Source of the DNA: Metallyticus violacea
Lineage: Eukaryota; Arthropoda; Insecta; Mantodea; Metallyticidae
Assembly: GCA_030762175.1 (NCBI GenBank)
Contig: CM060831.1
Span: 142,875,001 to 142,939,000, forward strand
Direction: 5' to 3'
DNA: 64,000 bases
How positions within the stretch are numbered: the stretch's first letter is position 1; every line of letters begins with the position of its first letter. Below are positions 34,396 to 46,444 of the stretch, one piece after another. The notes under the pieces are model-generated. The model was given only the letters and a program-made list of their open reading frames with translations. It made no database searches and was not told the origin of the DNA. The position numbers and the translations under genes were made by a program.

Positions 34396-35571
34396 AAAAA
34401 AATAAAAAATAAAATGTGTTTTCACCCAGCAACTGACTTATTATTTTTATTCTGACCAATTCACATGACAATAACACAACAATGCAGATTAAAAGGCAAC
34501 ACAATTGAAACAAAAGACATGATAACAGCTGATTCCTCTAAAATTAAGGTATCATAGGCAACGACCCATTTGAAATGTTGAAATAGAGGGGCATGGAGAT
34601 AGGGGAGTGATACCTAAAATTTAATCAACATTGCTTTTAAATTGTCCCGTAATGCATCGCTTTATAATAAATTGATTTTACCATATTTATTATTACAGAA
34701 CATGTTCACAATGTGTTGATGAATTCAATTAATTAATTTAAATAAATATACCAATAATGCGGCACTTTTCAAACTTGCAAGATAAACGCATAACTCCTTT
34801 TTCTCCAATACATATAATCAAAACTTCAATTTAAAACAAAGCACATATCTCCATATTGTGAATATATTAATTTGGCATTCATTTTTTATTTCTAATGTTA
34901 CGTAGCAAACGCCGCAGGTCTGTTTCTTTTTGTAATGTTGCGAAATTTCCAACCCCTCCTAATGACGACTTTAACTGTAGCATCATAAATTAACATTTTC
35001 AACTCGTGCTCAGGGCACCTGCTAATTAAAAAGTGAGTTAAAATTTAAACCATAATTGTAGCGATATGCATGAGAACTGTATTTTCATTTAATAACATAC
35101 AAATTGTTTTTTTTTTTTCCCCTGCAAATTTTAAAGCTAATTTCTCCGCTGTTTCGTTTATTTTAATGATCCGTTTTTGACGCAAGCCTTTTGATACTGG
35201 AATGTTTAATGCTCCAGGCGAAGAAGTGCAGGTAATATGCACGGTTTTGTTTGCATTAGTGTTCCTCTGTAATTGGTAAGCATAATTAGTTGTGAAGTCA
35301 GAGTGTAGTAACTAAAACAGAAGACAAGCTAACTTGATATTTACAGAATACATTTCTGCCTGAATGTGTGTTTCAAACTGGACTATTATAGGAAGGAAAT
35401 ACACGGGAGCTGTCAATAACAAATGACAATAACTTTTTACAGGCATAGTTTCTTGCTTAAAATTAACTTTACATATTTTGTTAGCTTCATGCATTATGTA
35501 CAAGCGACACAAGTTTTATACGAGTAGTTGTCACTTCCAGCTGAGACATGGTCAGTTCCCCTTACAGCAAA
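34396..35571. other. AT-rich stretch
   Basis: About 1.2 kb without a recognised gene; short open frames only. Confidence 0.4.
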
Positions 35572-35740
35572 ATGAAGGTGACATACGATGAACAATACGC
35601 CGCTCTGAAATTCTGCTTTCGTCTCAATAAATTTTCATCTGAGGTCTATGAGAGTTTGTACTTCCCCAAAGCACAGTCTGAAGATGATTTAAATGTTTAA
35701 ATTTCAAAGAAAAATGAACCCGGACTCCATTTTTTATTTG

Positions 35741-36014
35741 AATGGTGTTTAACGCCCATTTTTACAACTAAGGCACCACAGACAGTGGACACTGATGATA
35801 CATGAGATGAAATGTTGTATTGGGAAAGGATTTTTTAAGGAAAGAAACATTCCTGGCCTAAGTTTAGGGTACCTCCCCGGCATTTGTCATTTATGAGGCC
35901 TGAGGAAAACGTGAAAAAAAAAACCTGTCGGTGAGGACGGTTCTTGTGGGATTCGAACCCCAGACCTTCCGCTCACGAGTCCACGCCTTAACGACCTTGG
36001 CGACACGTGGCGGT
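35741..36014 (-). mobile_element. SINE-A copy nested in mariner
   Basis: Reverse-oriented SINE-A with full head (CCGCCACGTGTCGCCAAGGT on the minus strand) and 3' block. The flanks match the two sides of the related mariner at 60090-60120, confirming insertion into the element. Confidence 0.85.
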
Positions 36015-36310
36015 GCGCATGATTGTGTTCTTACGGAAGAAAATATTAATATCACTGTTGTCATTGTGAGAGAGGAACGTTGAATAACGTTAAGAACAAA
36101 TATTCTAAAAATTTCACTGGGTGGCAATCAATGTTGGTAACTTAAATGTATGACTTGTTTGTCCAAGTGAGTTCCAAGGCTGCTAACTTTCGCATGCAGG
36201 TTTGCATGCAGTTGAAGATGAAATTACAGGAACATTTTGATGAAACTTAACTACATTATTTCGATTCTGAGAGCAAACTCAAAGCTCCGTGAGGAAATTT
36301 CCATCATCAC

Positions 36311-36605
36311 TTTGTTGGTTTGTTTTATTTATGTACCCCCTTTAACGCCTCAGGTTATCAGCGTCCCATTCAATTCAGGGCGTGAAAAGGCCGACAAATT
36401 TTGCTCAGAGGCCTCTTTTTCAGGCTGGAGGTTGTTTTTCGTGCCGTAAATGTACGACATGGGACCCACTACTGTACTTACCTTCCGAAAGAAGCCATAC
36501 GTGGAAATTTTACGCCCAAAAATTCCATCGACCATGGCAGAGACTGAACCCATGATCTTGGGTTTACCAGGCAAGTGTGGTTACCACTCCACCACCAGGA
36601 CCGTC
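36311..36605 (-). mobile_element. SINE-B copy nested in mariner, 11-bp TSD
   Basis: Full-length reverse SINE-B flanked by TCCATCATCAC (36300-36310) and TCCATTATCAC (36606-36616), 10 of 11 matching. The uninterrupted site is visible in the related element near 60350 (CATCATCATCAACACCAAA). Confidence 0.93.
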
Positions 36606-37110
36606 TCCATTATCACCAACACAAAAAGCAATAGTGGTTGCTTCTGCCGAAAAAGCTATGGTCATCTCATATTACGATGTTCAAGAAATGATACTCCAGC
36701 ATGATGTACACAACTGTAACTGAGCAATGCTACATACAGAGATATCCCGAAAACTGTGAAACGCCAAATCATATGCAGAAGTTCACTTTTCCTTGTAGCA
36801 AGCTGGATACGTCACTATGACAATACAGTGCCAGACCATGCAAAAGTTGTTGCTAAACACCTAACAAAAATCAACGTGAAGTATGGCCCTCACTCTCCCT
36901 ATAGTCTTTTCCCCGAAATTAAAGAAACTCCTTCACGGAGGGGGGGGGTTCATTATCAAAAATAGTAGTGAAGACTGCAGAGGGCTGAAGAGCACGTCAA
37001 AAATTTTGTTTCCAGCATGTCTTTGAAGGCTGGCAGAAACGCCGTGACAGATGCATCGCATCCAACGGGAACTACTTTGAGAAATATCATCAAAATTATG
37101 AGGATGGGTA

Positions 37111-37570
37111 AAGGTGTGTAAAACTTGTGCTACTCTTTACTGAACAGCACTCGTAGAACTTCATTTTATTTATCTTATTTACAAAATTGTTCACCATTGT
37201 CGTTAAGAAAAGCAAATTAAATTTGTAAAGGTACCTTAGTGGTAAAGAGGTTGAGAGATGACAGAATTCTGTTAGAGAACTTGTGTACTGTAGAAATAAA
37301 AGCAGGCTGTTTGCAAAGTTTAAGCAATAGCTTACGGACATACAGGCGAGCAATTCTTATGAGCTCCATACTGTTAATCAACGTGTTGCTACAATTATTT
37401 ATGGTGATATTACAAACAAATAAGACAGTATATAGTTGTGATAAGAGTACTCAAATTTAAAGTGTAGTCCATATAAAATGACGACACATCAAAGAGTGTC
37501 CATCAAAGTACAAGAGAAAATCCAATGATACTAGATAATCGTATCTTTGAACTTCTCTTTTTTCTTACGC
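37111..37570. other. Unexplained stretch between mariner and tandem array
   Basis: No gene recognised. Short open frames on both strands at 37096-37460 have no known domain. Confidence 0.35.
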
Positions 37571-39360
37571 GAGCCGCCACTGCAGTTTATCTAAACATAT
37601 GGTTTCTGATATTCACAACAGTCATGTGCACTGTAACTGTTCAGTACGTGTCATCTCTTACTAACTACAGTTACAATTGATCCGCCTCTCTCACAACCAG
37701 CCAACATTGTAGTCTACATAAGCATATCCCAACCTAACACCCACGACAACTACTCTATGTACAAAACGAGCAGTCACTGCAACTAACTAGTTTTTATTCA
37801 ATACTGACTCTGTCACACAACGAGCCACCACTGCAGCTGTCTAGGCACTTGGCACTTATTACCCATCTGAAGCCGCTTGTGAATTAATTAGGAGCTTGGT
37901 ACATATTATACATGACCAGCCGCCTCTGCATCTGATTGGACACATGACCTCTATTGCCCCAACAGCTATCTCCACAGACGAGTCGCCACTGCAAAATGTT
38001 GGGAACGTGATATACATTACTGACGACTATCACTTTTATTGCAGTATTAATGGACGGTGACACGCCTGAAACGCTCTCTACATACCATAAGCCGCCACTG
38101 CAACTGACGTCAATTACTCAGACAAGTCGCCGCTGCAACTGACTAGTATGCAGCACCTATCACATCGGTCTAGGTGGTGCAGTGGTAACCGTACTTGTCT
38201 CCTAACCCAAGATCGTGTGTTCAATCCCGGCCAGGATCGATGGATTTTTATTCGGGCCTTAAAATCCTAAGGATGACTTCCTTCTGAAGGAAAGTAAAGT
38301 CGTGGGTCCCATTTCGTATATTTACAGCATGTAAAAGAAATCCAAGCCAGAGAGAAGAGGCCTCTGAGCAAAATTAATGGACCGTTTCATACTCTGAATT
38401 GAATGGGATGCTGATGACCTGAGATATTAAAGAACGTCCGCGAATAAAAAACCAAACCGAAAGACACCTATTACTGACTAATGAAACTCGCTCTACACAT
38501 CACAAGCCGCTACTGCAATTTACTGAGCATTTGACTAATTACCCATGACATCCATCTCCATAACCAAATCGTCCTGTAAATGACTAGTACTCGGCACCTA
38601 TTACGCTTTCTACATATGACAAGCAGCCACTGGAACTTACTGGACACTGACACCTATTACCCATAACAGTTAGTGTCTCCACAGAAGAGTCGCCGCTGCA
38701 AATGACTAGGAACGTGGCACCTTATATTACTACTGACTGAAGCGCTCTCTACTCATGACAAACAGCCGCTGAAACTTCTGAGAGTCGCCACTGCAAATGA
38801 CTAGGTACGTGGCATCTATTACTAATGACTGAAGCGTCTCTGCAAATGACAAGCCGCCACTGAAACGTCTCTACAAGTATCCACAGAAGAGTCGCCGCTG
38901 CAAATGACTAGAAACATGGCACCTATTACTAATGACTGAAGCGTCTCTGCACATGACAAGCCGCCACTGAAACGTCTGTACAGGTCTCCACAGAAGAGTC
39001 GCCGCTGCAAATGAATAGGAACGTGGCACCTATTGCTAATGAATGAAGCGTCTTTGCACATGACAAGCCGCCACTGAAACTTCTGTACACGTTAAACCTA
39101 TTACCCATAACAGTCAATATATCCATAGAAGAGTCGCCATTGCAAATGTCTATACACGTGGCGCCTATTATCTGCGACTAAAGTATTTATACCTGACGAG
39201 CCGACTGGGCAACCGACCAGGCATATTACACTATTACCCACTACTGTTTGTATCTCATCACTGCAACGGACTAGGGACCTATTATGCCGCTTTCTCCACG
39301 CAGGAGTCGCCACTGCTACCGGCGGGGCACGTGGCACCTATTACCCACGACAGCCGCACC
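37571..39360. repeat. Degenerate long tandem array (CGCCACTGCAA core)
   Basis: About 22 occurrences of a core like GTCGCCRCTGCAAATGACTA or AAGCCGCCACTGAAAC, spaced roughly 35-70 bp, run through 1.8 kb. Each core is usually followed by an ACGTGGCACCTATTAC block and then a TCTCC-ACAGAAGA or TCTCTGCACATGAC linker. From 38779 to 39129 two unit types alternate, giving a higher-order period of about 105-134 bp. The left half is more diverged. A SINE-B sits inside. It is not a known coding repeat and most frames carry stops. Confidence 0.85.
38164..38464 (+). mobile_element. SINE-B copy inside the tandem array, 10-bp TSD
   Basis: Full-length SINE-B flanked by CACCTATCAC (38154-38163) and CACCTATTAC (38465-38474), 9 of 10 matching. 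The target is the array's own CACCTATTAC block, so the array existed before this insertion. Confidence 0.9.
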
Positions 39361-40430
39361 TGAACCGCCGCTCTCTCCCCATGAGGGAGGGACACGTGGC
39401 ATTCTGCAGCAAAGCGGCGTGAAGACACGACACACATCACGAAGCATTTAGCTTCTAGCAGAATCTGTCAACTCCCCTCCACCTTTCTCCTCCCTTCTCC
39501 ACCAAGGGACTTGATCAATTTAAAAGGGAGGGTACGCCGTTGAAGCTTTGCTCTTGGTCCCTTCTGAAACCTCTTGTAGTACTTGCTACTTAAGTTTATA
39601 CCTCTTACCTTATGCTAAAAGTGGGGAGATGAAAAGAAGGAGAAGAAGAAATTATAAGTGGCCGGAAGTCAAGAGAAATTAATTATAATGAAAGAAGCAA
39701 TAGAATAAATATAAACAAACTCATGATGAAGAGATGAGGGATATGGAAAACGACAAAAGAAAGAGGGAGGGGTAAATAGCATGATAAATTATAATTCTGG
39801 AGATTTTTCCTTACGGAACATATTCAGGTGCGATGTCTACAACACGTTTCAAACCCCCCCCCCCCAACTATACATTTCCCCTTCTTTTTATTTCTCCTTC
39901 TTAGGACAGAAACAATTAGATAAATGAGTGAATGGGGTTGTTTTACCTTTCTAAGCGAACGGACATCAACTTTCGTTTAACTTATGAATTGCATTTGCCA
40001 CTTGATGGCAGTGCGGTTCTAGCGTATATATTCCATATTAGGCAGATTGCATGGTTATGTGTTAAGAACGACTCAGAGTTTGAAACAATGAACACAAGCT
40101 TAGTAAAACTTTTGTTACCGATCTAAAACACAAGTAACTCACGTATAATGAAATTCAACCATATGGAAGTTGCATTAATAAAGGGAGAAAAACTAAAAGT
40201 TTTGATTCAATATATCATAGATGCTCAATGTCAACTCGGTCATTGAACACCCAAGAATTCTGCATTCCATTTGAGTTTGCATACTTGCATCATAAAGTAC
40301 ATCCTTTTAGTGAATTCTGAAGGATTGCAAGCTTGTAAGCTACTGCGGTTGTATCCGCAAGGGATTAATATATAATATATGCAATATGTATGTATGTATA
40401 TATATATATATATATTACATAATATACGCT
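39361..40430. other. Unexplained stretch with GC-richer start
   Basis: 39360-39560 is GC-richer, ending with AATTTAAAAGGGAGGG, which could be a weak TATA-like element, but no transcript evidence is visible. C runs at 39857-39866. No gene recognised. Confidence 0.3.
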
Positions 40431-41290
40431 GTCGCAATTTTTGTTTTTTCTCAATAAAACTCGGCATATACTATCAATTAACAAACGATTTATCGAGTTC
40501 GTTAACCAGTAAAGTTAAGCCATTGGGGGTGAGGGTTAAACTAAAGCGATTTTTTTAAAAAATTAAAAAGTCACTCTGGCGACCGTAAAGTTAGCTTTTT
40601 TTTTGAAACTCGATATATTTCTTTAAATTAATGTATAACAGCAAAATTTCAAATCATGGCACTCGAACCATTGGGAATGCCGATATAGCTCAAAAATGAG
40701 TAGGGGTTAAAACATTTTTTTTTAAAATCCCTCTAGCGGCCGCAATTTTAAATATTTTAATTGGAAATCGGCATATTCTATTGAAATAAAATAAAAATAT
40801 TTTCCGAAAATCAATGAAATTGGGTTATTGGGGGGGGGGGGTATCTGAAACCAAAAATTTAAAATTGGCCCAAGTGGCATTAATGTTTTTTTTTTCGCAA
40901 CAAAATTCGGTATATAAAATTTAAATAAAATAAGAAAAATAGTTTCGGAAAATTAGGGAAATCAAACCTTTAGGAGTAGGGGTATACTTAAAAATTGAAA
41001 TTCAAAAATTACTCCAGCTGCACCAATATTTGCATTTTCGCTACTAAACTCTGTATATACCATTAAAATAAAATACGAAAAACAGTTCCTGATTATCAGG
41101 GAAACTGGGCCATTGGGAGTGAAGGGGTAAAAATCGCTCTAGCGGCACCAATATTTGTTTCTTCGCAACAAAATTCGGTATATACATTTTAAATAAAATA
41201 AAATATATTTTATGAAAATTATAGAAGTTGTACCATTAGGAGGAGTAGGTGTATAATTGAAAACCGAAATTTAAAAAGCGCTTTTGCGTT
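40430..41290. repeat. AT-rich tandem array, ~125-158 bp units
   Basis: A block like TTCGCAACAAAATTCGGTAT followed by an ATTTAAATAAAATA-type stretch recurs with CGGTATA-like anchors at 40461, 40611, 40769, 40908, 41051 and 41176. Each unit also has a CCATTGGGAGTRGGGGT block and a CTCTAGCGGCACCAATATTT-like block. Six diverged units with steps of 150, 158, 139, 143 and 125 bp. Satellite-like, non-coding. Confidence 0.85.
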
Positions 41291-41816
41291 TAATTTTCTC
41301 TATATTGTTTTAAAATAAAAGAATAAATTAATTATTTATAATTATATATACGTTTTATATTTAACAAAAGCATCGTCGTGAAGATAAAAAAAAATATTAA
41401 TCAAATATGTGTTCGAGAATTATATTTGTATGTAAGAGCGCTTTGTAATATCTTCAGAAAACATTTGCGTTACATGTTATTAGTGCAATAACATTTAATT
41501 TAAATTAAATTTCAAAGTCAATGAAAATCTACGTAACTTTTGATTGTTTTCATTTGCTTTGTGCATTGTAATTTTTTATGAATAGTAACATGTTTTTGTT
41601 TTATGAAGTACATGAACCGCTTCTTCTTATATATACAATGTAACTCGAAACTTTGTGTTATTTTTCTCTATTTTAATAAATGTAACGAGGATACGAAGGA
41701 GCCAGGATATAACATGGTTACATTTAAAAATATTTAAAAATACCCATACAGCACAGCTTTGTCTATCAGTGGTCATATATTTAATTTAACTAATAGTATG
41801 TCTTAATTTTTGTGGT

Positions 41817-41854
<38 letters not shown>

Positions 41855-42240
41855 TTTGAAAATGCAGTGTCTCTTTTGTGATACTTTTTCTACAATGGCC
41901 ACAAGTAAAAAATAAAATAATACTAAATGCCCTCCCCCAAAAAATGAACCCGGGACCTCCGCTGTTTGGTCGCGCAAACGTTTGCGGTAGCGTCTTTACC
42001 GAAAACAATTGCTGCAGGTTCTAAGGCCAAACATACTGCAAGACTCTTTCTCCAAGAGTATGCAAAGCCTAATGGGAATTGACTTTGGTTATATGGAATC
42101 CTTAGTGTCCAGTGAAGAAATTAGCTTGCAACTTTCTGGTACAGCAAACAATCATAACTTGAGAATCTGAGGAACTGAAAACCCTGGTATTTGCTTTGAG
42201 CCTTTGCGCAGTTCTAAGTGAACGTGTTCACCCAAGTGAA
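41291..42240. other. AT-rich stretch with tRNA-like patch
   Basis: It contains (TAA)n at 41818-41854. At 41945-42000 the minus strand shows GGTAAAGACGCTACCGCAAA and GGTCCCGGGTTCA, a tRNA-like head. It may be a further SINE but is not confirmed. Confidence 0.35.
41818..41854. repeat. (TAA)n microsatellite
   Basis: Perfect TAA units, about 12. Confidence 0.95.
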
Positions 42241-42242
42241 AG

Positions 42243-42430
42243 TATATGGCCCTTCCTTTTTTCACTGAACGAACCATAAAGAATATTTTATACCTGGATA
42301 TTCACAGCAATGGCTCTTACCACAGCTTAAACAGGATAGTCCTGATTTTCATTCTCCAGCATGATGGAGCACCCCCACATTGTCACAACGTAGTCAGAAG
42401 AGAGCTTAATTCTGGCTCATCGTATGACGG
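42243..42430 (+). pseudogene. DDE transposase fragment
   Basis: Frame with FFTERTIKNILYLDI, then ILQHDGAPPHCHNVVRRELN. The QHDGAPPH block is the second catalytic Asp region of Tc1/mariner-superfamily enzymes. Parts before and after are missing. Confidence 0.65.
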
Positions 42431-42509
42431 AGCATTTCTTTGTTAATCTCCATATTGCCCAGTCTACGTGCCACTTTTAACATGATCTGCTTTTGCTGAT
42501 GCTTTGTTA

Positions 42510-42905
42510 CAACGTGTTACAGCTCAATACCTGCGACGGCTCCGTGAAAATGTGCGGAGACGACGGCCCGAACCGAAGGGAACTGGCTGTTGCATCATGA
42601 AAATGCGCCCTGTCACAATTCTTTGTTCACCAGGAGCTTTTTGACGAAAAACAACATAATGTTGTTCCCCACCCACCGTACTCGCCCGATTTGGCACCCT
42701 ACGACTTCGCCCTATTCTCCAAATTGAAAATCAAGTTGAAAGGACGCCGGTTCCACACAATTGATAGAATTCAAGAAGAAACGCTGTCTATGTTAAACAC
42801 CCTCAAAGAACATGACTTCCAAGATGCGCTTGGTAAATGACAGAATTGCTGGGACCGGTGTATACGTGTGGAAGGAAACTACTTCTAGGGTGACAGCGAT
42901 CATTA
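42510..42905 (+). pseudogene. Mariner transposase 3' half
   Basis: YLRRLRENVRRRRPEPKGTG leads to a block reading LHHENAP, where the second catalytic Asp is replaced by Glu. VVPHPPYSPDLAPYDFALFS follows with the third Asp intact, then KLKIKLKGRRFHTIDRIQEE and TLKEHDFQDAL. One frameshift lies between RRPEPKG and LHHENAP. DD34D mariner, 5' half absent. Confidence 0.8.
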
Positions 42906-43855
42906 GTCTCAAAGTAAGTTTTTGACCAGATGGCAGCACCAGTCCCGAATATTCTGGATATCACCTCGTGTGCGCCCTATTCCACAGCTTATACGTCTTT
43001 GCCTTAACTGTAACAAGCGATTATAGTGAAAGAAAATGAAATGAACATGAAGAATAGTTGAAAAAATTGAGGGTGTAGATGTAATGAAACTGAAACGGAA
43101 ACGGAAGAACCCCCAAAAATTGCAAGTCTCAACTTTGTTCATCGCCACAAACGCCACTCGGGTTCGTTTTTATTGACAATATTGTTGATGCTACAAATGG
43201 CAATGACTTAAAATGAACCAATAAACGTCGTATTCATATTAAGTAAAAAAAAGAATCGTGGCTTTAACCACGGAAAGCAGATGCCAGCAGTGAATGCTTC
43301 AGAAAGGAAATAGTTTCAGAAATCTCTTTGTTTTATATAACAGTATCAGAAAGTACACTAAAAGAAAAAGAACAACGGAAATATTTAATTTACAAAGAAG
43401 ATGCCCAGAATTCCCTTTCCAGATCTTCATTGGGTGTCAGTATTTTTGTGGGACGCGCATTATCATCACGTTTGTGACAGATGTTAATTAAAACATCGCT
43501 TGCTATATCGATTTCTCTCGTGCTGCTGCACACGTGCAACGCGCAAGAGGAAGAAAGACTCCACATCTGTCTGAAGACCCTCACCACATTTACAAAGAAG
43601 CCGTACTTTGCGCAATATACCCTGTCTCCCATGAGACTCATCAATGTCGAGTATCAACGCCAAACATTCGTAATGCCCTCACATTCTGACAAGAACGAGA
43701 ACGTGAGAAATCATGAAAGACATCCTCTACTCTGAAGTGCGGGTTATGTTCTCCTGACCCTCATTGCATCTCCGGTTCGAGCGTAGCTGCTGAAGCAGCA
43801 GTTTTACGTCCGTACTTAAAATATTTCTAGAAGTAAACCTTAAACCCAAGTTGCG
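42906..43855. other. Unexplained stretch
   Basis: The plus frame at 43481-43735 begins with a hydrophobic, signal-peptide-like MLIKTSLAISISLVLLHTC but has no recognisable domain, and the minus strand is equally open there. Not called as a gene. Confidence 0.3.
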
Positions 43856-45102
43856 AGGGTAGGTTCATAAGCTTCCGGCCTCGCCGATAAAGATTATCGC
43901 CTTCAAGAAACCCTTATCTGGTCTCATGCCTTATTTGTTAAGTAAATAATTGCAGCTGTAACTTCCGCTCCGCTGTGTTCACTTGTTCAGATATAGTTGC
44001 ATAAAGAAGGCTATGCGTAGAACATTGTGACATATTCAAAATGGAGTAAAGAGCTTTTATTAAGTGCTTCACAAAAGAAAGACTTACTCCAAATGAAATT
44101 AAACAGCGACTGGACGGTGTGTATGGGGAAGCATTCCCCTCATATTCTACCGAAGAGCGTGCAAGTCAGCCCTTGGAGGTGCTCACTCCTGAAAACATCG
44201 CTCTTGTGAAAGCAGAAATTATGAAATATCGGCTGCTCAAAGTTACAGAAATAGCAGCAAGGTTGGGCCTTCCTAAAACAACAGTCCTTCGAATTATTCA
44301 TGGACATTTAAACATGAATAAGGTTAGTGCAAGATGGGTGCCTAGACTTCTTTCCTCAGTCCAAAAGCAGTAACGAGTCATCTGTTGTCAGGCATTTTTG
44401 GAGTTCTACCGTGGCAACGAGAGAAAATTTCTGCAAACCTTGTTACAGGAGATGAAACTGTAGTCCTCTACTATGATCTCTTGTCCAAAAGAGAATCAAT
44501 GGAGTGGTAGGAGTAAACCAGGCAAAATACCGCCTCTAAAGGCCAGAGTCACTCAGTCAACCAAGAAGATCATGGCTACGATCTTTTGGGACTGTGAAGG
44601 AATACTCTTCATTGATCTCAAGGAGAGGAACACCACAGTAAATGGGGAGTACTGTGCTGGCCTATTGCGCAGACTACGTGCTTCCATCAAAGAGAAAAGG
44701 CGAGGAAAGCTGAGTGGTGATATGAACCTTCTTCACGACAACGCGCCTGTGCACACATCTCTTGTTACAAAGGAAGCCGTGAAGAAATGTGGCCTTAAGG
44801 AGATCGACCATCCATCCTACAGCCCAGATAGCTCCCAGTGTCTATTTCCTGTTCTCAAAACTCAAGAAGGACCTTGGAGGAAGGAAATTTAATTGTGACG
44901 AAGAAGTGATGGATGCTGTTTATGTCCATTTTACAGACAAGACCTCTGACTATTTTCTTGGTGGGGGGGGGGAATTGAAATGTTAATTCAAAGATTTGAG
45001 AAATATATTGCAACAAAGGGTAACTACGCTGAAAAGTGAAGTTTAGTTTTTTTCTTTATCATTTCTAGAAAAGGATTAGCCGGAAACTTAAGGACCTACC
45101 CT
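43856..45102 (+). mobile_element. Mariner element with terminal inverted repeats, transposase broken
   Basis: The left end AGGGTAGGTTCATAAGCTTC and the reverse complement of the right end, AGGGTAGGTCCTTAAGTTTC, match over about 22 of 25 bases; CCGGC follows in both. Length is about 1.25 kb, usual for mariner. Between them: KVTEIAARLGLPKTTVLRII (second HTH), VSARWVPRLLS, VTGDETVVLYYD (first Asp), MNLLHDNAPVHTSLVTKEAV (second Asp) and IDHPSYSPDSSQCLF (third Asp). Frameshifts after VQKQ, near 44460 and near 44830 inactivate it. Confidence 0.88.
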
Positions 45103-45565
45103 GGTATATGATGCCGAACATCCATTCTTATCGTTCGTGCAAGTGTATAGACACCACAAAAAAATAAACGAGTAAATACTGATATAGTCAAGCGTAAAAC
45201 TTTCGAAAGAATAAAAAATAAAACATATCAAGCCTATACAAAGCCAAAATAAGAATCTTCGGACGATTTCAGCTTAGACTGTCATTGTCGATTAATGTTT
45301 TAAAATTTTTTCTTTGACTCCTCTGGTTGGTTGTTTTTGAGTCACTACTTTTAACTCATTCAGGTGCCAGATCTCAGTAGAATGTGAATGTTTAAATTTC
45401 TCTTGGGCATGAACGTGTTGTGGACAAAGCGAGATGGCTTGGTTTAAGTACTTCACTCCTACTTCACTCCACAGAGAGTTTTTATGATACGTTTTGCATT
45501 AAGGACCTACAATTTCAGATTTGCTTGCTTTGTTGGGGACAATGTTGAATTGTGTAACCAAAATG
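45103..45565. other. Unexplained stretch
   Basis: No gene or repeat family recognised. Confidence 0.4.
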
Positions 45566-46005
45566 GATAGTTAAAAGTGGCATCGCTTGATACTTGGGAG
45601 GTCCAGTGTTCAAATCACATGTTGGAATGGATATTTACATTCCTCTAATTTTTCGTTCTCCCATTTCCTTTAATTTAATTCCTTGGTTCTGTTACAGAGT
45701 CGAAAGAGCTAGCGCGAGGTTGACTGGCGTGGAGTTATGGTAGCTTGCACTGTTTCTGTCCCTGCGTCTGGTATGGGAAGCGAACCTTCTGAGCGGTCTG
45801 ACTCCTTGGGGTGGCATGGGGATGTTCTATCCGGAAACATGTTAGGGGGCCCCGTTTACGTCTGTGCTAGCGGATCCTGGCCGCCCAGTGTCCTGTCACC
45901 AAATCCCATCCCTAGAGTTGCTTCGTTGGGGGCATAGGCACAAAGGGTCAGCCGTGATAAAGTACCGAAGCATCCTCCTCCGCCCCATACAATCCAATCC
46001 AATTT
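45566..46005 (+). mobile_element. SINE-C copy
   Basis: Head with GTGGCATCGCTTGATACTTG and AGTGTTCAAATCAC; body with GTTATGGTAGCTTGCACTG and TCTATCCGGAAACATGTTAG; 3' end with GGGGGCATAGGCACAAAGG. The box A side is degraded. Confidence 0.75.
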
Positions 46006-46444
46006 GTTATCCATCTAAACTCCATAAATGAGAAGTTTACATCGCTGGCTATTCCTGAAGCGCCCTTTGGGAGTTCTATTGCCAAGCGCCATTGATAACC
46101 CAAAATTATCACTCATAAAGATGGAAAGACACTGAATGAACGAAGTCTAAATACCAAATGCTATTTGATTAGAACTGTTAGTGAATTAGAACAAAATATT
46201 CTGTCCTTATTCCGCAGTAACCCATTGTTAATGAAAAAGCAAAGCGGCCCGTGCTCAGTAGGACAAAAATTTGCCCAATAATTGTTTTAATTTTAGCCTA
46301 CCTTCATTATAAATTAACTGTCTCCTTTTATTGAATGCTGCTTATTTTATAAACATTAAAACAATAACAAAGACGTCATTATGAATTAAATTAAACCATA
46401 AAAAGAGTATCAGCTCTTATCTTTCAACACGTACAACGTTGTCT
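46006..46444. other. AT-rich stretch
   Basis: No gene or repeat family recognised. Confidence 0.4.

Larger units (their letters stand above)
35572..37110 (+). pseudogene. Mariner-like transposase split by two SINEs
   Basis: The N terminus MKVTYDEQYAALKFCFRLNK resembles the first helix of GVQW/mariner-type transposases. The coding remnant is interrupted by SINE-A (35741-36014) and SINE-B (36311-36605). It continues with AISYYDVQEMILQHD near 36660-36710 and a downstream tail with GNYFEKYHQNYEDG at about 37065-37105. The element at 59930-60860 has the same order (including GGAAACTACTTT and ATTATGAGGAT near the end), so both belong to one family. Many stops; inactive. Confidence 0.65.

Noticed and set aside
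37571..39360. CRISPR-like array
   Set aside because: Units vary in length and sequence, lack constant repeats with unique spacers, and the DNA is clearly eukaryotic.
43481..43735. Possible secreted peptide with a signal-like N terminus
   Set aside because: The hydrophobic start is suggestive, but the antisense frame is equally open, no mature-peptide motif or cleavage pattern is recognised, and no splice or promoter evidence exists.
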